From Aminicenans sp964648465 (GTDB taxonomy: Bacteria > Acidobacteriota > Aminicenantia > Aminicenantales > Aminicenantaceae), in the NCBI GenBank assembly GCA_964648465.1, contig CAZYMU010000010.1:1-64000 (forward strand): a DNA stretch of 64,000 nucleotides, written 5' to 3'. The notes under the pieces were generated by a model, which saw only the letters and a list, made by a program, of their open reading frames with translations, was not told the DNA's origin and did not search any database. This document shows positions 34,259-44,239 of the stretch, piece by piece. Numbering within the stretch: position 1 is the first letter of the stretch; each line of letters opens with the position of its first letter. The translations under genes and the position numbers were made by a program.

Positions 34259-36373
34259 ATGAAAAAAAGAACTATTTCAGTCGCATTCCTATTTCTGGTT
34301 TGTGTTTTGTTTTTGGCAGGCTCTTTTGAGGAAAAAGTCCAGCTTTCTGAGGAATATGAGAAATGGCTCAAAGAGGACGTGGCCTACATCATCACTCCGG
34401 CCGAGAAAGAGGTTTTCCTAAAGCTGGAAAGCAACAAGGAGCGGGATCTCTTTATCGATGAGTTCTGGCGGCAGAGGGATCCGACTCCAGGAGCACCCGG
34501 AAACGAGTTTAAAGAAGAGCACTACAACAGGATCCGATTTACCAGTGAAAGGTTCGGAAAATTTTCCCCTCTAGAAGGGTGGCAAACCGATAGAGGGAAA
34601 ATATATATTGTCCTGGGTTCCCCGAATCATGTGGAAAAATTCCATACCATCGATACCTATCCAATAGAACTTTGGTATTACCACGGAGATCCCAAGCTCG
34701 GCCAGCCTCCAGTGTTCCGCCTTCTTTTCTTCAGAAGAGGAGGGGCAGGAGAGTACGAGCTGTTCAGCCCGATGAGTGATGGGCCGAAAGATTTGGTCCA
34801 CTTTGTTTTGAATGATCCCGATCAGAAGACCATGTTGACCCAAGATGTCCTGATGGGAACAACACAAGAGCGTTTTGACAGTACTGTTGATGCTTTGGAC
34901 CGGGAGGCCTACAAGATTCTGAAAAATAAGGTCTCCTTTGAATTGGCCGAGGCCGCTTTTTCCAACTTCCCCGGAAGAGACGGGCCTCAGAACAGACTGC
35001 CTTCTGAAATTATGGTTCAGCAAATGGAGACTCTACCACACAGGAAAGTCCAGGATGATTACGCCTATGAATTTTTGGAGCACAAAGCAGTTGTTGAAGT
35101 GAGCTATTCTGTGCACTTCATGGGGAATAAAAACCTGGTAAATGTTGTCCAGGACCCAACAGGTTTGTTTTTCGTGAACTACACCATTGTGCCGGATTCT
35201 CTTTCAGTTGACTTCTTCCAGGATAAATATTTTACCAGCCTCAGGTTGTCCCTGCGCGTGACAGATCCGGGGGGACAGACCATTTTTCAGAGAGAGCGAA
35301 ATGTGCCGGTAGAGCTCAGGGAAAAAGAACTTAAGATTATCGGAGAGAAGTCCTTTCATTTGTGTGACTCCTTCCCCTTGATTTCGGGCCAGTACAAGCT
35401 GAACCTTTTGCTTGAAAACACAGTGACCAAGGAGTTCACCTCTTTTGAGAAGGACATTTATGTGCCTGATCCAGACTATTTGAACATGAGTTTGCCCATT
35501 TTTTCCCGCCTGGTGTATAAAGATTTGCCTCAGGGACAGGCCGTGCGGGCCTATCAGATCGGCGATGTTCAGATCTACCCATCCCTGGAGAATACCTTTA
35601 ATGTTAAAGATACCCTGTATGTCTTTTTCCAAATATTCGGGATGAGTTTCCAACAGAAAGAAGAAGGAGAATTGGAGTTTGTATTTTTCAGGAGAAATCG
35701 ACCTTTCCGAACCATGCGCAAAAAGATCAGCGAGTATGAAAATGCTAGAGATTATATGGAGGAATTTTCCCTTGGGGATTTCTCTGAAGGACAGTATACA
35801 TTGAAAGTTGCCCTGCTCGATAAGGAAGGCAATGAGCTTCTACAGGCAAAAAGGGACTTTTCTGTTACCCGCCAGCCTCAGCCCGGAGCGTGGTATGTCG
35901 CCCAGACAAACCCTCCCGTTGGAAATCCCTTTTATCATTTTGCCAGAGGAAATCAACTTCTGAACAAAAGGGAGATGGGAAAGGCGGTGGATGAGTTGAG
36001 AAAGGCGCATGAGGGGAGTCCCGAGTCGGTGGAGTACGCCTTGAGTTATGGAAGGGCCCTGCTAATCGCTGAAAATTTTAAAGAAGTTATTAAAACCCTC
36101 ACTCCTTATGAGGCGGCCGGAAAGGAAGAGTTCGAGCTGTTCTACTATCTGGGAGAGGCCGCAAAGCGCATCGGAGAAGCGGAGGCGGCTATCGGCTACT
36201 ACCAAAAGGCCCTCACCCAAAAAGGAAATGTGGTGGAAATTCTCAATTCCATCGGGAGCTGTTATCTCGAGCTGGGGGATGCGGAGGAGGCTCTGCGGAC
36301 CTGGGATAAGTCGCTGGAGATCAACCCAAACCAGAGTGCAATCAGAGAAGCTATCAACAAACTAAAAAAATAA
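34259..36373 (+). CDS. GWxTD domain-containing protein with C-terminal TPRs, copy 2
   Basis: A 704-residue exported protein aligned along its whole length with copy 1: VAYIITPAEKEVF (42-54), FIDEFWRQRDPTPGAP and GWQTD at 107-111, the shared DDYAYEFLEHKAVVEVSYSV block near 263-282, and C-terminal TPRs ending in EINPNQSA. The start is an ATG with only a distant AAGG site. It closes the plus-strand unit; an inverted repeat lies 44 bp after its stop. Confidence 0.88.
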   Translation: MKKRTISVAFLFLVCVLFLAGSFEEKVQLSEEYEKWLKEDVAYIITPAEKEVFLKLESNKERDLFIDEFWRQRDPTPGAPGNEFKEEHYNRIRFTSERFGKFSPLEGWQTDRGKIYIVLGSPNHVEKFHTIDTYPIELWYYHGDPKLGQPPVFRLLFFRRGGAGEYELFSPMSDGPKDLVHFVLNDPDQKTMLTQDVLMGTTQERFDSTVDALDREAYKILKNKVSFELAEAAFSNFPGRDGPQNRLPSEIMVQQMETLPHRKVQDDYAYEFLEHKAVVEVSYSVHFMGNKNLVNVVQDPTGLFFVNYTIVPDSLSVDFFQDKYFTSLRLSLRVTDPGGQTIFQRERNVPVELREKELKIIGEKSFHLCDSFPLISGQYKLNLLLENTVTKEFTSFEKDIYVPDPDYLNMSLPIFSRLVYKDLPQGQAVRAYQIGDVQIYPSLENTFNVKDTLYVFFQIFGMSFQQKEEGELEFVFFRRNRPFRTMRKKISEYENARDYMEEFSLGDFSEGQYTLKVALLDKEGNELLQAKRDFSVTRQPQPGAWYVAQTNPPVGNPFYHFARGNQLLNKREMGKAVDELRKAHEGSPESVEYALSYGRALLIAENFKEVIKTLTPYEAAGKEEFELFYYLGEAAKRIGEAEAAIGYYQKALTQKGNVVEILNSIGSCYLELGDAEEALRTWDKSLEINPNQSAIREAINKLKK

Positions 36374-36854
36374 TTTCAATTTAGTGACTTTAATTCGGTA
36401 ACAGGTCAAAGCGAGTAATAATCCATAAAAATGCATTGAATCCAAAATAATGGATTATTTGTCTATACATGAGAATTCCTATAAAAATTTAAATAATTGA
36501 TAATAAACAGATTAGAATGAGTCCTCTCTAAAAAGTAGATTGGCATGAATATTGCTAGTATTCATTATATGTTTAGCGTATAGTAGAGTAGCATTTTGGT
36601 CACAATTATGTGTACAAGCGAAATAATAAAAATAAGTAACGCTAAGATAGGAGGTGGTAATCAATCAGAAAACCTAAATAGGATGCATTCAAGTTGGACT
36701 GTGATAGGACTTCTTGGTTTTGAGATAAGAGCCCTTTCACAATTCAGGGATTCAAAGTTATCCGTTGGGAGGTCGGCAATGAGGTCGAATCTCCCGACGG
36801 GAAAAACTAAGGTCCTCTCTTTTAAAGGAAAAAGAGGGACAAAAGGAGAAAATA
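36374..36854 (+). promoter_or_regulatory. long leader region of the TonB receptor gene
   Basis: 480 bp without a convincing gene. A perfect 10-bp inverted repeat, AATAATCCAT (36417-36426) and ATGGATTATT (36450-36459), could end the upstream operon. Near the receptor start CCTCT...AGAGG arms (about 36812-36838) form a small hairpin just before the GGAG site. An 88-codon frame at 36596-36862 overlapping the receptor start looks non-coding. Confidence 0.35.
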
Positions 36855-39800
36855 ATGAGTAAATTCAGAACTTACTTCTTCTCACTGCTCGCAATACTTC
36901 TTCTCGTTGGATCACTAGCTGCTCAGGTACCGACTGGTAAGATCACCGGAACAGTCAGCGATGACCAGGGTGTTCCTCTTCCCGGCGTGACAGTTGAAGC
37001 TGACAGCCCGACTCTAATTGGTTTAGCTTCGGCAACAACCGACGTTAACGGAGTCTTCCGTCTGTTCGGTTTGGCCTCTGGAAGGTATACCCTAAATTTT
37101 AGCCTGCAAGGTTTTAACACCGTTATCCGTCAAGACATCGTTGTCCGTGTTGAGCAGACCATCAGAGTGGATATCGAGATGACTCCTGGTGCTTTAGAAG
37201 AAGAAATCACGGTTATCGGAAAGTCTCCTCTGGTAGATGTCAAGAGCACCACAAAGGGCATGACTCTGACCAGAGAGATGTTCCAGATGCTGCCCAGGGG
37301 CAGAAACTTCGACACACTGGTCACAGCGGTTCCTGGTGTTAACCAAGAGCCCTATCTGGGAGGTCTTTCCGTCGACGGCGCCAGCGGTGCTGAGAACATG
37401 TACTACATCGACGGAATGGACATCACCAACATGGACCAGGGCGACAGTGACCAATCAGCAGCCTTTGAGTTTGTGGATGAGGTCCAGATTGTTGCCAGCG
37501 GATACCAGGCCGAGTTTGGTGGGTCCATGGGCGGTGTTGTTAACGTCATCACCCGTGCCGGTGGAAACGAATTCCATGGAGAACTGATCGGCTACTATTC
37601 GGGAAGCCGCCTAAACGGTACAGAGAGAGACACCCTCCGGCTGAATCCGTTAGATACGAGCAAAGCTGAGTATGTGAACTACCAGACCGGAGAAGGATTG
37701 GACGCAGCTCTTGGAAAAGACGAGGTCAACAGATATGAAGTCGGCTTCAGCCTTGGCGGTTATATCATCAAAGACCGCCTGTGGTTCTTCGGCTCCTTTT
37801 TACCTGTCTTTAGGGATACCACACGGTCCGTTGATTGGGTACCTGCAGGAACAGCTCCAGCAAGTGATCATACACAGAAGCAGACTTATTGGAACGGCCA
37901 GGTCAAGCTGACCGCACAGCCCATGAAGGACCTGAGGCTGGCTGCCGCGTTTGTCAACAACTTCTACAAATACAGAGGCGATCTGCCAGCGCGAGAAGGA
38001 ACAGGAAGCTCGACTCGAAATTATGGTGAAACAGGTTTTAATTATCCGAATTACAGCGGCACATTAACTGCGGATTATACTGTGGGATCAAACCTGTTCT
38101 TAAGCCTGCGTGGTGGTTATTTCTTCAATGACCAAAACAACCAATTGCCTCCTGCTCTGGGAATTCCCAGATGGAGATTCATTAAGGAGGCCCCGGGTTA
38201 TGCCTATACAAACAACCTGATGTTTCCTGATATCCCTGCTGATCTCCAGCATGGAAACAACTGGTCCAATATCTCCTTCAATGAGTTGAATCAGACAATT
38301 AAGAATATCCGGAATAGGATGGCAATCAACTTTGACACCACCCTGTATTTGAACCTGGCTGGTGAGCATGCCTGGAAAATGGGTGTGCAGGCGGTTCGTA
38401 TCGAGGAAGATATCGATAGTACGGTTCAAAATGTCTACGCCTATCTCGGCTGGGATAGAAGTTTCACCTGGTTGGGTACTGGAGAAACTGAAAGAGGTAC
38501 GTACGGCTACTATGGTGTCCGAGGTGGAGACTCCGGACCTTACGGCACTTTTGCCAATCCCAACAGCACACGCTGGGCCCTGTACCTGCAGGACAGTTGG
38601 ACACCCAGCTTTGCCAACAACAAGTTAACCGTGAACTTTGGCATAAGAGCCGAAAAAGAGGACATCCCCAGTTTCTCCGAACTGCCCGAATACGATTATC
38701 CACCTATTCAGTTCAACTTCGGTAATAAGGTTGCGCCCAGATTCGGGTTTGTCTATGACGTGTACGGCGATTCCAGCACAAAGATTTTCGGAAGCTACGG
38801 CTGGTACTACGACGTCATGAAACTCGACATGGCTGTGGGTTCTTACGGTGGATTAAAGTGGACCAGCGACTACTACACACTGGATGACTATGACTTTACA
38901 AAAATCACAAAAGATAATCCTGGAGCCTGCGGGACATATCTGACCACCTATAACTGGCGTAAACCTTCTTTCGATTCCACTGACCCGGATCTTTTGCCCA
39001 CTCTTCAGTCAGAGCTCACTTTTGGAGCAGAGAGAAAGCTGATGGAGAACCTCTCAGCTTCTGTGCGAGTAGTGTACAAACATCTCGTGCGGACCATTGA
39101 AGACGTGGGTGTTCTTACCCCAGAGGGTGAGTCTTACTACACATCCAATCCTGGGTACGGCTACACCAGGCCTGTAAGTCAAGGTGGAGAGTTTGCCGAT
39201 ATCTATCCAGCATGCCCAACAGCTAAACGCAATTACTGGGGCGTCAATATTGCCCTGGATAAGCGGTTCAGCGACAACTGGATGGGCGGATTCTCTTACA
39301 CCTGGAGCCGACTGTGGGGTAACTATGCTGGTTTGGCCAGCTCTGACGAATGGGGAAGAAACGATCCTAATGTCGAGAGGTACTGGGATCTTTGGTGGCA
39401 CATGTGGGATAGGAATATGGACGAGATCGTGGGCCTGCTCAACACCGACCGGCCCCACCAGTTCAAGCTATACGGCTCCTATGTTTTTCCGTTCGGCCTG
39501 ACCCTGGGAACGGTTGTCAATGCCATGAGCGGAATTCCTGTCACCAGGGAGCTCCACACCGGATTGGAAGGATATTATCCGGATGGCCGCTTGACCGACG
39601 GACGTGCTCCTTTCCTCTGGTTTGCCGATCTGTATGCCGAGTACAACCTGAAGGTCACGGATCAATACAGAATCCAGTTGAACGTCAATGTGGACAATGT
39701 ATTTAATATAGCTACTGCTCGACGTGTTCGCGCCATGATGAATCAGACATCCACTGTGATGACCGACGATGAAAGACTGGCTGGATGGTCATACGACCAT

Positions 39801-39923
39801 GCCTCCCGCACCGTCACCACCAATGCCAGAACTTTGACCTACGTTGCTGATCCCCGGTTCTTAATGGAAACGGCTTTTTATCCTCCCCTCTCAGCTCGAA
39901 TCGGAATCAAGTTCATCTTCTAA
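36855..39923 (+). CDS. TonB-dependent receptor with carboxypeptidase-regulatory N-terminal domain
   Basis: A 1022-residue outer-membrane protein: signal peptide (1-23), carboxypeptidase-regulatory-like beta-sandwich (about 26-110, KITGTVSDDQGVPLPGVTV), plug domain (about 115-240, with YIDGMDITN and EFGGSMGGVVNVITRAGGNEF), then a large barrel ending in GIKFIF. Such SusC-like/Oar-like receptors import oligomers or act in adhesion using TonB energy. No SusD partner is present. It follows the GWxTD operon and faces a second GWxTD operon, which suggests a shared role at the surface. Confidence 0.9.
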   Translation: MSKFRTYFFSLLAILLLVGSLAAQVPTGKITGTVSDDQGVPLPGVTVEADSPTLIGLASATTDVNGVFRLFGLASGRYTLNFSLQGFNTVIRQDIVVRVEQTIRVDIEMTPGALEEEITVIGKSPLVDVKSTTKGMTLTREMFQMLPRGRNFDTLVTAVPGVNQEPYLGGLSVDGASGAENMYYIDGMDITNMDQGDSDQSAAFEFVDEVQIVASGYQAEFGGSMGGVVNVITRAGGNEFHGELIGYYSGSRLNGTERDTLRLNPLDTSKAEYVNYQTGEGLDAALGKDEVNRYEVGFSLGGYIIKDRLWFFGSFLPVFRDTTRSVDWVPAGTAPASDHTQKQTYWNGQVKLTAQPMKDLRLAAAFVNNFYKYRGDLPAREGTGSSTRNYGETGFNYPNYSGTLTADYTVGSNLFLSLRGGYFFNDQNNQLPPALGIPRWRFIKEAPGYAYTNNLMFPDIPADLQHGNNWSNISFNELNQTIKNIRNRMAINFDTTLYLNLAGEHAWKMGVQAVRIEEDIDSTVQNVYAYLGWDRSFTWLGTGETERGTYGYYGVRGGDSGPYGTFANPNSTRWALYLQDSWTPSFANNKLTVNFGIRAEKEDIPSFSELPEYDYPPIQFNFGNKVAPRFGFVYDVYGDSSTKIFGSYGWYYDVMKLDMAVGSYGGLKWTSDYYTLDDYDFTKITKDNPGACGTYLTTYNWRKPSFDSTDPDLLPTLQSELTFGAERKLMENLSASVRVVYKHLVRTIEDVGVLTPEGESYYTSNPGYGYTRPVSQGGEFADIYPACPTAKRNYWGVNIALDKRFSDNWMGGFSYTWSRLWGNYAGLASSDEWGRNDPNVERYWDLWWHMWDRNMDEIVGLLNTDRPHQFKLYGSYVFPFGLTLGTVVNAMSGIPVTRELHTGLEGYYPDGRLTDGRAPFLWFADLYAEYNLKVTDQYRIQLNVNVDNVFNIATARRVRAMMNQTSTVMTDDERLAGWSYDHASRTVTTNARTLTYVADPRFLMETAFYPPLSARIGIKFIF

Positions 39924-39947
39924 TTATTCTGCAGCTTAAGAAAACAC

Positions 39948-39988
39948 AAAGCCCTCCTTCCGGGAAACCGGGAGGGGGGCTTTTTTTT
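39948..39988 (+). terminator. strong intrinsic terminator
   Basis: A 16-bp stem (39948-39963 with 39968-39983, two G-T pairs) closes a GAAA tetraloop and runs into eight T. It lies 25 bp after the TonB receptor stop, between two converging gene groups. On the minus strand the A-rich left flank is short, so it mainly ends the plus-strand gene. Confidence 0.9.
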
Positions 39989-40112
39989 ATCATTGCAAAC
40001 TCCTCCATGTCATTGTAAGTGACTTTCTTTGTTATTGCTGATGAAGTAAAGCAATCCCCTTATAAAGAATGCAGGTATTCTCTTGATTGATTCTAAGGAC
40101 TGACCGTGTTGT

Positions 40113-41084
40113 CTATTTTATCTTAGCAATATACTCCAGGATGTTTTGCACTGTTGGCGCTTCTGGCGAATTCGGATCCATCTCAAGGAATTTTTTAAAT
40201 TTCGCTTCTGCATTGCTGTAATCAGCTTTGTTGAGATAGACATAGCCCAGCTTTAAGTAGGGAAGAGGCCAGTCGGGCTTGATCTGGGTGGATATGGTGA
40301 AATAGTGGATTGCCTCGTCAATTTTCTGATTGGAAAAATAGATCTCCCCCACGTTGTAAGCCAGGATTTCATTTTCCGGGTAAGCCTCGATGGACTGCTT
40401 GAAGTAGCTCTGGGCCTTTTCAAAGTCCTCAATCTTGAGATAGCTTTCGCCGATTCCAGCTAGAGCCCTGGCTGTCATCTCTTTTCCCATCGATTCATCT
40501 TCCTTTGCCAGTTCGAGGACTTTCTGGTAATTTTCCAGGGCCTGGTCAGTATCCCCTTTTTCCCGGTAGCAGTCACCGATGCTGGCATAAGCTTGGTAGG
40601 CTTCGGGATTTTGTTCCAGAAACTGCTGCATGAGCGATATGGCCTCATCGTATTTTTGCTCCTTGAACAGGACGTTGGCTTGTTCCAGCATATTCAAAGA
40701 GCCTTGAATTATGAGTGATGAACTTTCTCCTTCAATTTTTTTCAAGCTCAGGGTCACCCTGGGATTTCGTTCGAGCTGCCGCACGTATACTTCGGAGAAG
40801 GCTGGGATATAACCGTCTTTTGATGCGGTCACCTTCCACATCCCGGTGCCCAAGCCCAGAACAGCCCATTCCCCTTTTTTATTGGAGGTGGCCTCTTTTT
40901 TAAGTTCTATATTTTCTATGAATTCACAGACAATTTTCGCTGATGGGATGCCGTTTTGGCTCTCATCCACGACCGAGCCGGATAACCGGCCTTTTCCCCT
41001 TCCAGCCTGGGCCCATGCACAGCCGGCCAAAAAGAAAGAAATGATGATCCATATGAAGGTTCGTTGGTATGATTTCCTGAACAT
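40113..41084 (-). CDS. carboxypeptidase-regulatory/TPR lipoprotein
   Basis: A 323-residue protein. The N-terminus carries a lipobox FLAGC (Cys22), so it is lipid-anchored. Residues 30-110 form a carboxypeptidase-regulatory-like domain (GRLSGSVVDESQNGIPSAK) and residues 125-320 contain at least five TPRs (AYASIGDCYREKGD, AGIGESYLKIEDFEKA, LKLGYVYLNKADYSNA). It is the last gene of the minus-strand GWxTD operon, 33 bp after the small GWxTD gene. A scaffold role in a periplasmic or outer-membrane assembly is likely. Confidence 0.83.
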   Translation of the reverse strand: MFRKSYQRTFIWIIISFFLAGCAWAQAGRGKGRLSGSVVDESQNGIPSAKIVCEFIENIELKKEATSNKKGEWAVLGLGTGMWKVTASKDGYIPAFSEVYVRQLERNPRVTLSLKKIEGESSSLIIQGSLNMLEQANVLFKEQKYDEAISLMQQFLEQNPEAYQAYASIGDCYREKGDTDQALENYQKVLELAKEDESMGKEMTARALAGIGESYLKIEDFEKAQSYFKQSIEAYPENEILAYNVGEIYFSNQKIDEAIHYFTISTQIKPDWPLPYLKLGYVYLNKADYSNAEAKFKKFLEMDPNSPEAPTVQNILEYIAKIK

Positions 41085-41117
41085 ATTGTCCTCCTTAATA
41101 GATAGAAACCGTTTCTT

Positions 41118-42020
41118 TTAAACTGTAAATTTGATTGTTCGGCTTATCCGGTTCTGATCTTCTTTGTTTTCGAGTTCGATGGTAATCGAATACTCTCCTG
41201 ATTCGAGGCTGGTGGAAAATTGCATCACATAATCTTCTCCCAGAACCTCCTCCAGATTTTCTTCGGCAAAGGATATCGGGTAGTCGTCTTTCTTTTCCCA
41301 GACGCGATTTCCTGAGGAATCGAAGATTTGAAGTGATACGGCTAAGGTGGTTTCCCAAATACCCTCTTTTTCCTCGAACCATATGCCTTCGTAGGGAATG
41401 AGAATCTCGAAGATGACTTCCCCTTCATCGGTTTTTTTAATCTTATAGTCAAAGTCAAAGACAATATCTTTTTTGGCGATCTTGGGTTTATAGACCATCT
41501 GGGCGCGGTTTATTTCTGCGATATGTTGGGCACCAAGTGGAGTGAGCTTGTAGTCTCCGTTCCAGTTGGTATCGACAAACACTATAGGGAAAAAACCGTA
41601 GTACCAGACCTCTTCCGGGAAATCATAGAGTTCGCGTCCCCTCGGATAGGTATAACGCTCCATAGGGGGGCCGAGCAGGATATAGACTCTTCCTCTATCC
41701 TGAAGCCATCCTGGACCGCCGCTCTTAAAAAGCAGGTTCGCCATTTCGATCCGCTCGAAATATTCTTTCTTGAACTCGTTCTCTTCTGTATTCGGGTCCG
41801 GGTCTCTTTTTCCCCAGAATTCTTTGATAAAAGCCTCTTTTTCTGAGGGGGGAAGATTAAGGAATATCTTTCGCTCTTGCCTTGTGATGAGATATCTCAC
41901 CTTGGAGTAGAATTCTTTGCTGTCTGGATCGAGGTTTTTCTCCAGTTTATGCAGTGCACAAAACCCCAGAAATCCCAGGAAAAACAAAATAAGGGAGAAA
42001 TATGAGATTGTTTTTCTCAT
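41118..42020 (-). CDS. short GWxTD domain-containing protein
   Basis: A 300-residue protein with an N-terminal hydrophobic segment (residues 7-22) that may be a signal peptide; a Cys at 21 (LGFC) is only a poor lipobox. VRYLITRQERKIF, FIKEFWGKRDPDPNT and GWLQD (104-108, a variant of GWxTD) are followed by RGRVYILLGPP. A beta-rich C-terminal domain follows and there are no TPRs. Its ATG overlaps the stop of the preceding large GWxTD gene by four bases (ATGA). Confidence 0.83.
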   Translation of the reverse strand: MRKTISYFSLILFFLGFLGFCALHKLEKNLDPDSKEFYSKVRYLITRQERKIFLNLPPSEKEAFIKEFWGKRDPDPNTEENEFKKEYFERIEMANLLFKSGGPGWLQDRGRVYILLGPPMERYTYPRGRELYDFPEEVWYYGFFPIVFVDTNWNGDYKLTPLGAQHIAEINRAQMVYKPKIAKKDIVFDFDYKIKKTDEGEVIFEILIPYEGIWFEEKEGIWETTLAVSLQIFDSSGNRVWEKKDDYPISFAEENLEEVLGEDYVMQFSTSLESGEYSITIELENKEDQNRISRTIKFTV

Positions 42021-44080
42021 TTCTGCCTCTTTATTGATTCAACCGTCTTTTTCAGATCCTCCTGATTCGGTTTGATTTCCAATGATTTCTCCCAGGCAAT
42101 CAAAGCCTCTTCCATGTTGCCCAATCGGTAATAGCATTCCCCTGTGGAGTTGAGAATCTGAATATTGGTGCCGAAACGGGTAAGATAGTCTTTGTAATAG
42201 GCTATGGCTTCCGCGTATTCCCCCAGTGCCTGGCATGATTTACCCAATACAGATAGGAATTCGTATTTTTCCCGTTCCTTCAAGAAAGGAAGGGCGATTT
42301 CTTTGACCTTCTGGTATTCCTTCTCAGCAGAGAGAATCCGGGCTAAATCCAGGCCATATTTGGCGGATTGCGGTTGTTTTCTGAATGCTTCTTCCAGCAG
42401 GGAATGCGCTTTTTGCAGAGCTCCTTTGTTTTGGTATTGGAGACCCAGGATGTTGGCATAAAGGGGATCATCCGAGGAAGGCATGGGAAAGGAAAGCACC
42501 CAAGGTCTTGGAACGGTCGGCTGCAGAGAGATGTAGAAGTGACTCTGGGAAAAGAGAACCTCTTTGTTATTATCATCGAGTAAAGCAACTTTGATCTTGT
42601 AGTTGGTAGGTGGATAATCTGAGAGCGGGAATTCTTCCAGAAAATGGGTTTTGTCAGGATAGTCAGCAATCTTTTTAGAAAAAGAATGAATTTTCTCCTC
42701 TTCTTTGAACAGCGAATATTCCAGGATTCCCTGGTCTGACAATTCTTTGGTAAGGCCGAAGATCTGGAAGAAGAGGTAGAGAGTCTCGTTTTTTGAAAAA
42801 TCGTTTCGGGGAGATGGTACAAGTTGCGTGCTTCCGATCAGCAGAGGCTTATTCTTTCCTTTGTATTTGGAATCCTCGACAATCCTGTTGGCAAAGGTCA
42901 GGTCGCTCATGATAAGAGAAGAAGCCTCAGGGATGGTGAAGGAAACTTCAAAGGAAGTGAATTCTTTGGATATGGTGTTTTTCATCAGTACATCAAATTT
43001 ATAATTTCCTTCAACCAAAGGAAACAAATCCTGAAAGCTGAACAGTTTTTCGCGGATGTTGTCGAGCTGGTTTTGATTGAGTTTGATGGGGACTCTCCGG
43101 TCGTACTGATAAACAGTTTTTCCTTCCAAGTCAGAGACTTTGCCATTGACTTCAAAATTGCTGTAGTATTGGTCTCCTACATTTTCTATAGAAAATTTGC
43201 TGGGTTCGATGAGATAGTGGACAAAGAACATGCCTGATTTATCTTGGATTACCCTCACCAGGGCATCATTGTCGATGTAATTGGCGGAGTAATCGACCTC
43301 GATGAAGTCTTTGTACTTGAGGAGCTTTTCCGCGTAAGCATCTTTGACTTTCTCATGAGGGGCGGTGGGAATCATCTGGGAAATGAGAATCTCCGAGGCT
43401 AAAGACGGAGAGGGTATGTGTTGGGCTTCGCTGGGGAGCAGAGTCAAGGAGATACTGGCGACAGTAGGTTCTATTCCCAGAAGTTTCCGGTAAGCGGACA
43501 GATAATCCATGGGGTCTCCCTTATAATTATTGAGCAGGTGTTGGGGCCCGAATTTTATAGGCGAGTACATCTCGTACTCACCGATTCCACTCCTTTTGAA
43601 GAAGACAACATTAAAGCTATTGGGGAGTCCGTACTCGGCCATGCCGTTGTAAAACCAGATAATGGTGGGATAGATCTCAGATTCATTTTCATACCTTTCG
43701 ATCGTATTGGGCTCACCCAGGGTGATGAAGATCCGTCCTCTTGCTGTCCGCCAGCCCGGCCCCGGTGATGCCCGGCCGAATGTTTTATTGACATAGCTGA
43801 TACGGCGGTAGTGCTCTTCTTTATATTCATTTTCAGGTGTATTGGGATTAGGGTCTCGCTGTTTCCAGAAGGCCTTGATGAACATCTCTCGTTCTCTATC
43901 GCTTTCAAGCTGGAGGAAGACATCTTTTTCCTTGGGAGTGATGATATAGACGACCTCTTCCTGCAACCAGACCCTGTGGTTTTCCGGAAGGTCTTTGGGA
44001 GATTTTTTCTTGGGATTCCCGAGGGCAGGAAACAAAAAAATCATGCAGAGAAACAAACATGTAAAAATATGTCTTTTCAA
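42017..44080 (-). CDS. GWxTD domain-containing protein with C-terminal TPRs, minus-strand copy
   Basis: The TTG at 44080 is chosen because GGAAGG lies 6-8 bases before it; a TTG at 44095 would overlap that site. This gives 687 residues with a signal peptide (about 1-21). VVYIITPKEKDVF, FIKAFWKQRDPNPNT and GWRTA (109-113, Asp replaced by Ala) are followed by RGRIFITLGEP. The C-terminal TPR region resembles the two plus-strand proteins. It starts an operon with the short GWxTD and TPR genes. Confidence 0.83.
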   Translation of the reverse strand: MKRHIFTCLFLCMIFLFPALGNPKKKSPKDLPENHRVWLQEEVVYIITPKEKDVFLQLESDREREMFIKAFWKQRDPNPNTPENEYKEEHYRRISYVNKTFGRASPGPGWRTARGRIFITLGEPNTIERYENESEIYPTIIWFYNGMAEYGLPNSFNVVFFKRSGIGEYEMYSPIKFGPQHLLNNYKGDPMDYLSAYRKLLGIEPTVASISLTLLPSEAQHIPSPSLASEILISQMIPTAPHEKVKDAYAEKLLKYKDFIEVDYSANYIDNDALVRVIQDKSGMFFVHYLIEPSKFSIENVGDQYYSNFEVNGKVSDLEGKTVYQYDRRVPIKLNQNQLDNIREKLFSFQDLFPLVEGNYKFDVLMKNTISKEFTSFEVSFTIPEASSLIMSDLTFANRIVEDSKYKGKNKPLLIGSTQLVPSPRNDFSKNETLYLFFQIFGLTKELSDQGILEYSLFKEEEKIHSFSKKIADYPDKTHFLEEFPLSDYPPTNYKIKVALLDDNNKEVLFSQSHFYISLQPTVPRPWVLSFPMPSSDDPLYANILGLQYQNKGALQKAHSLLEEAFRKQPQSAKYGLDLARILSAEKEYQKVKEIALPFLKEREKYEFLSVLGKSCQALGEYAEAIAYYKDYLTRFGTNIQILNSTGECYYRLGNMEEALIAWEKSLEIKPNQEDLKKTVESIKRQK

Positions 44081-44216
44081 TGGTTTTCCTTCCAAATATC
44101 ATTATAGGACTTTGGAAAAAAATGTGCAAGACATCCATTCGGTGACCAGTCCATTCGTTAAGAGGATTATGGGATTACTAATTAAGTATCTTGTCCTCAA
44201 ATTAGATGAAAAAAGG

Positions 44217-44239
44217 AAAAAATAGAACCGTCCCCTTTT
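44217..44239. repeat. REP-like element, single arm
   Basis: AAAAATAGAACCGTCCCC plus TTTT matches the arm of the palindromic element at 19729-19813. It overlaps the last bases of the Asp-box protein gene. Confidence 0.6.

Noticed and set aside
36596..36862. 88-codon frame before the TonB receptor as a leader protein
   Set aside because: No ribosome site, poor protein character and overlap with the receptor start; more likely untranslated leader.
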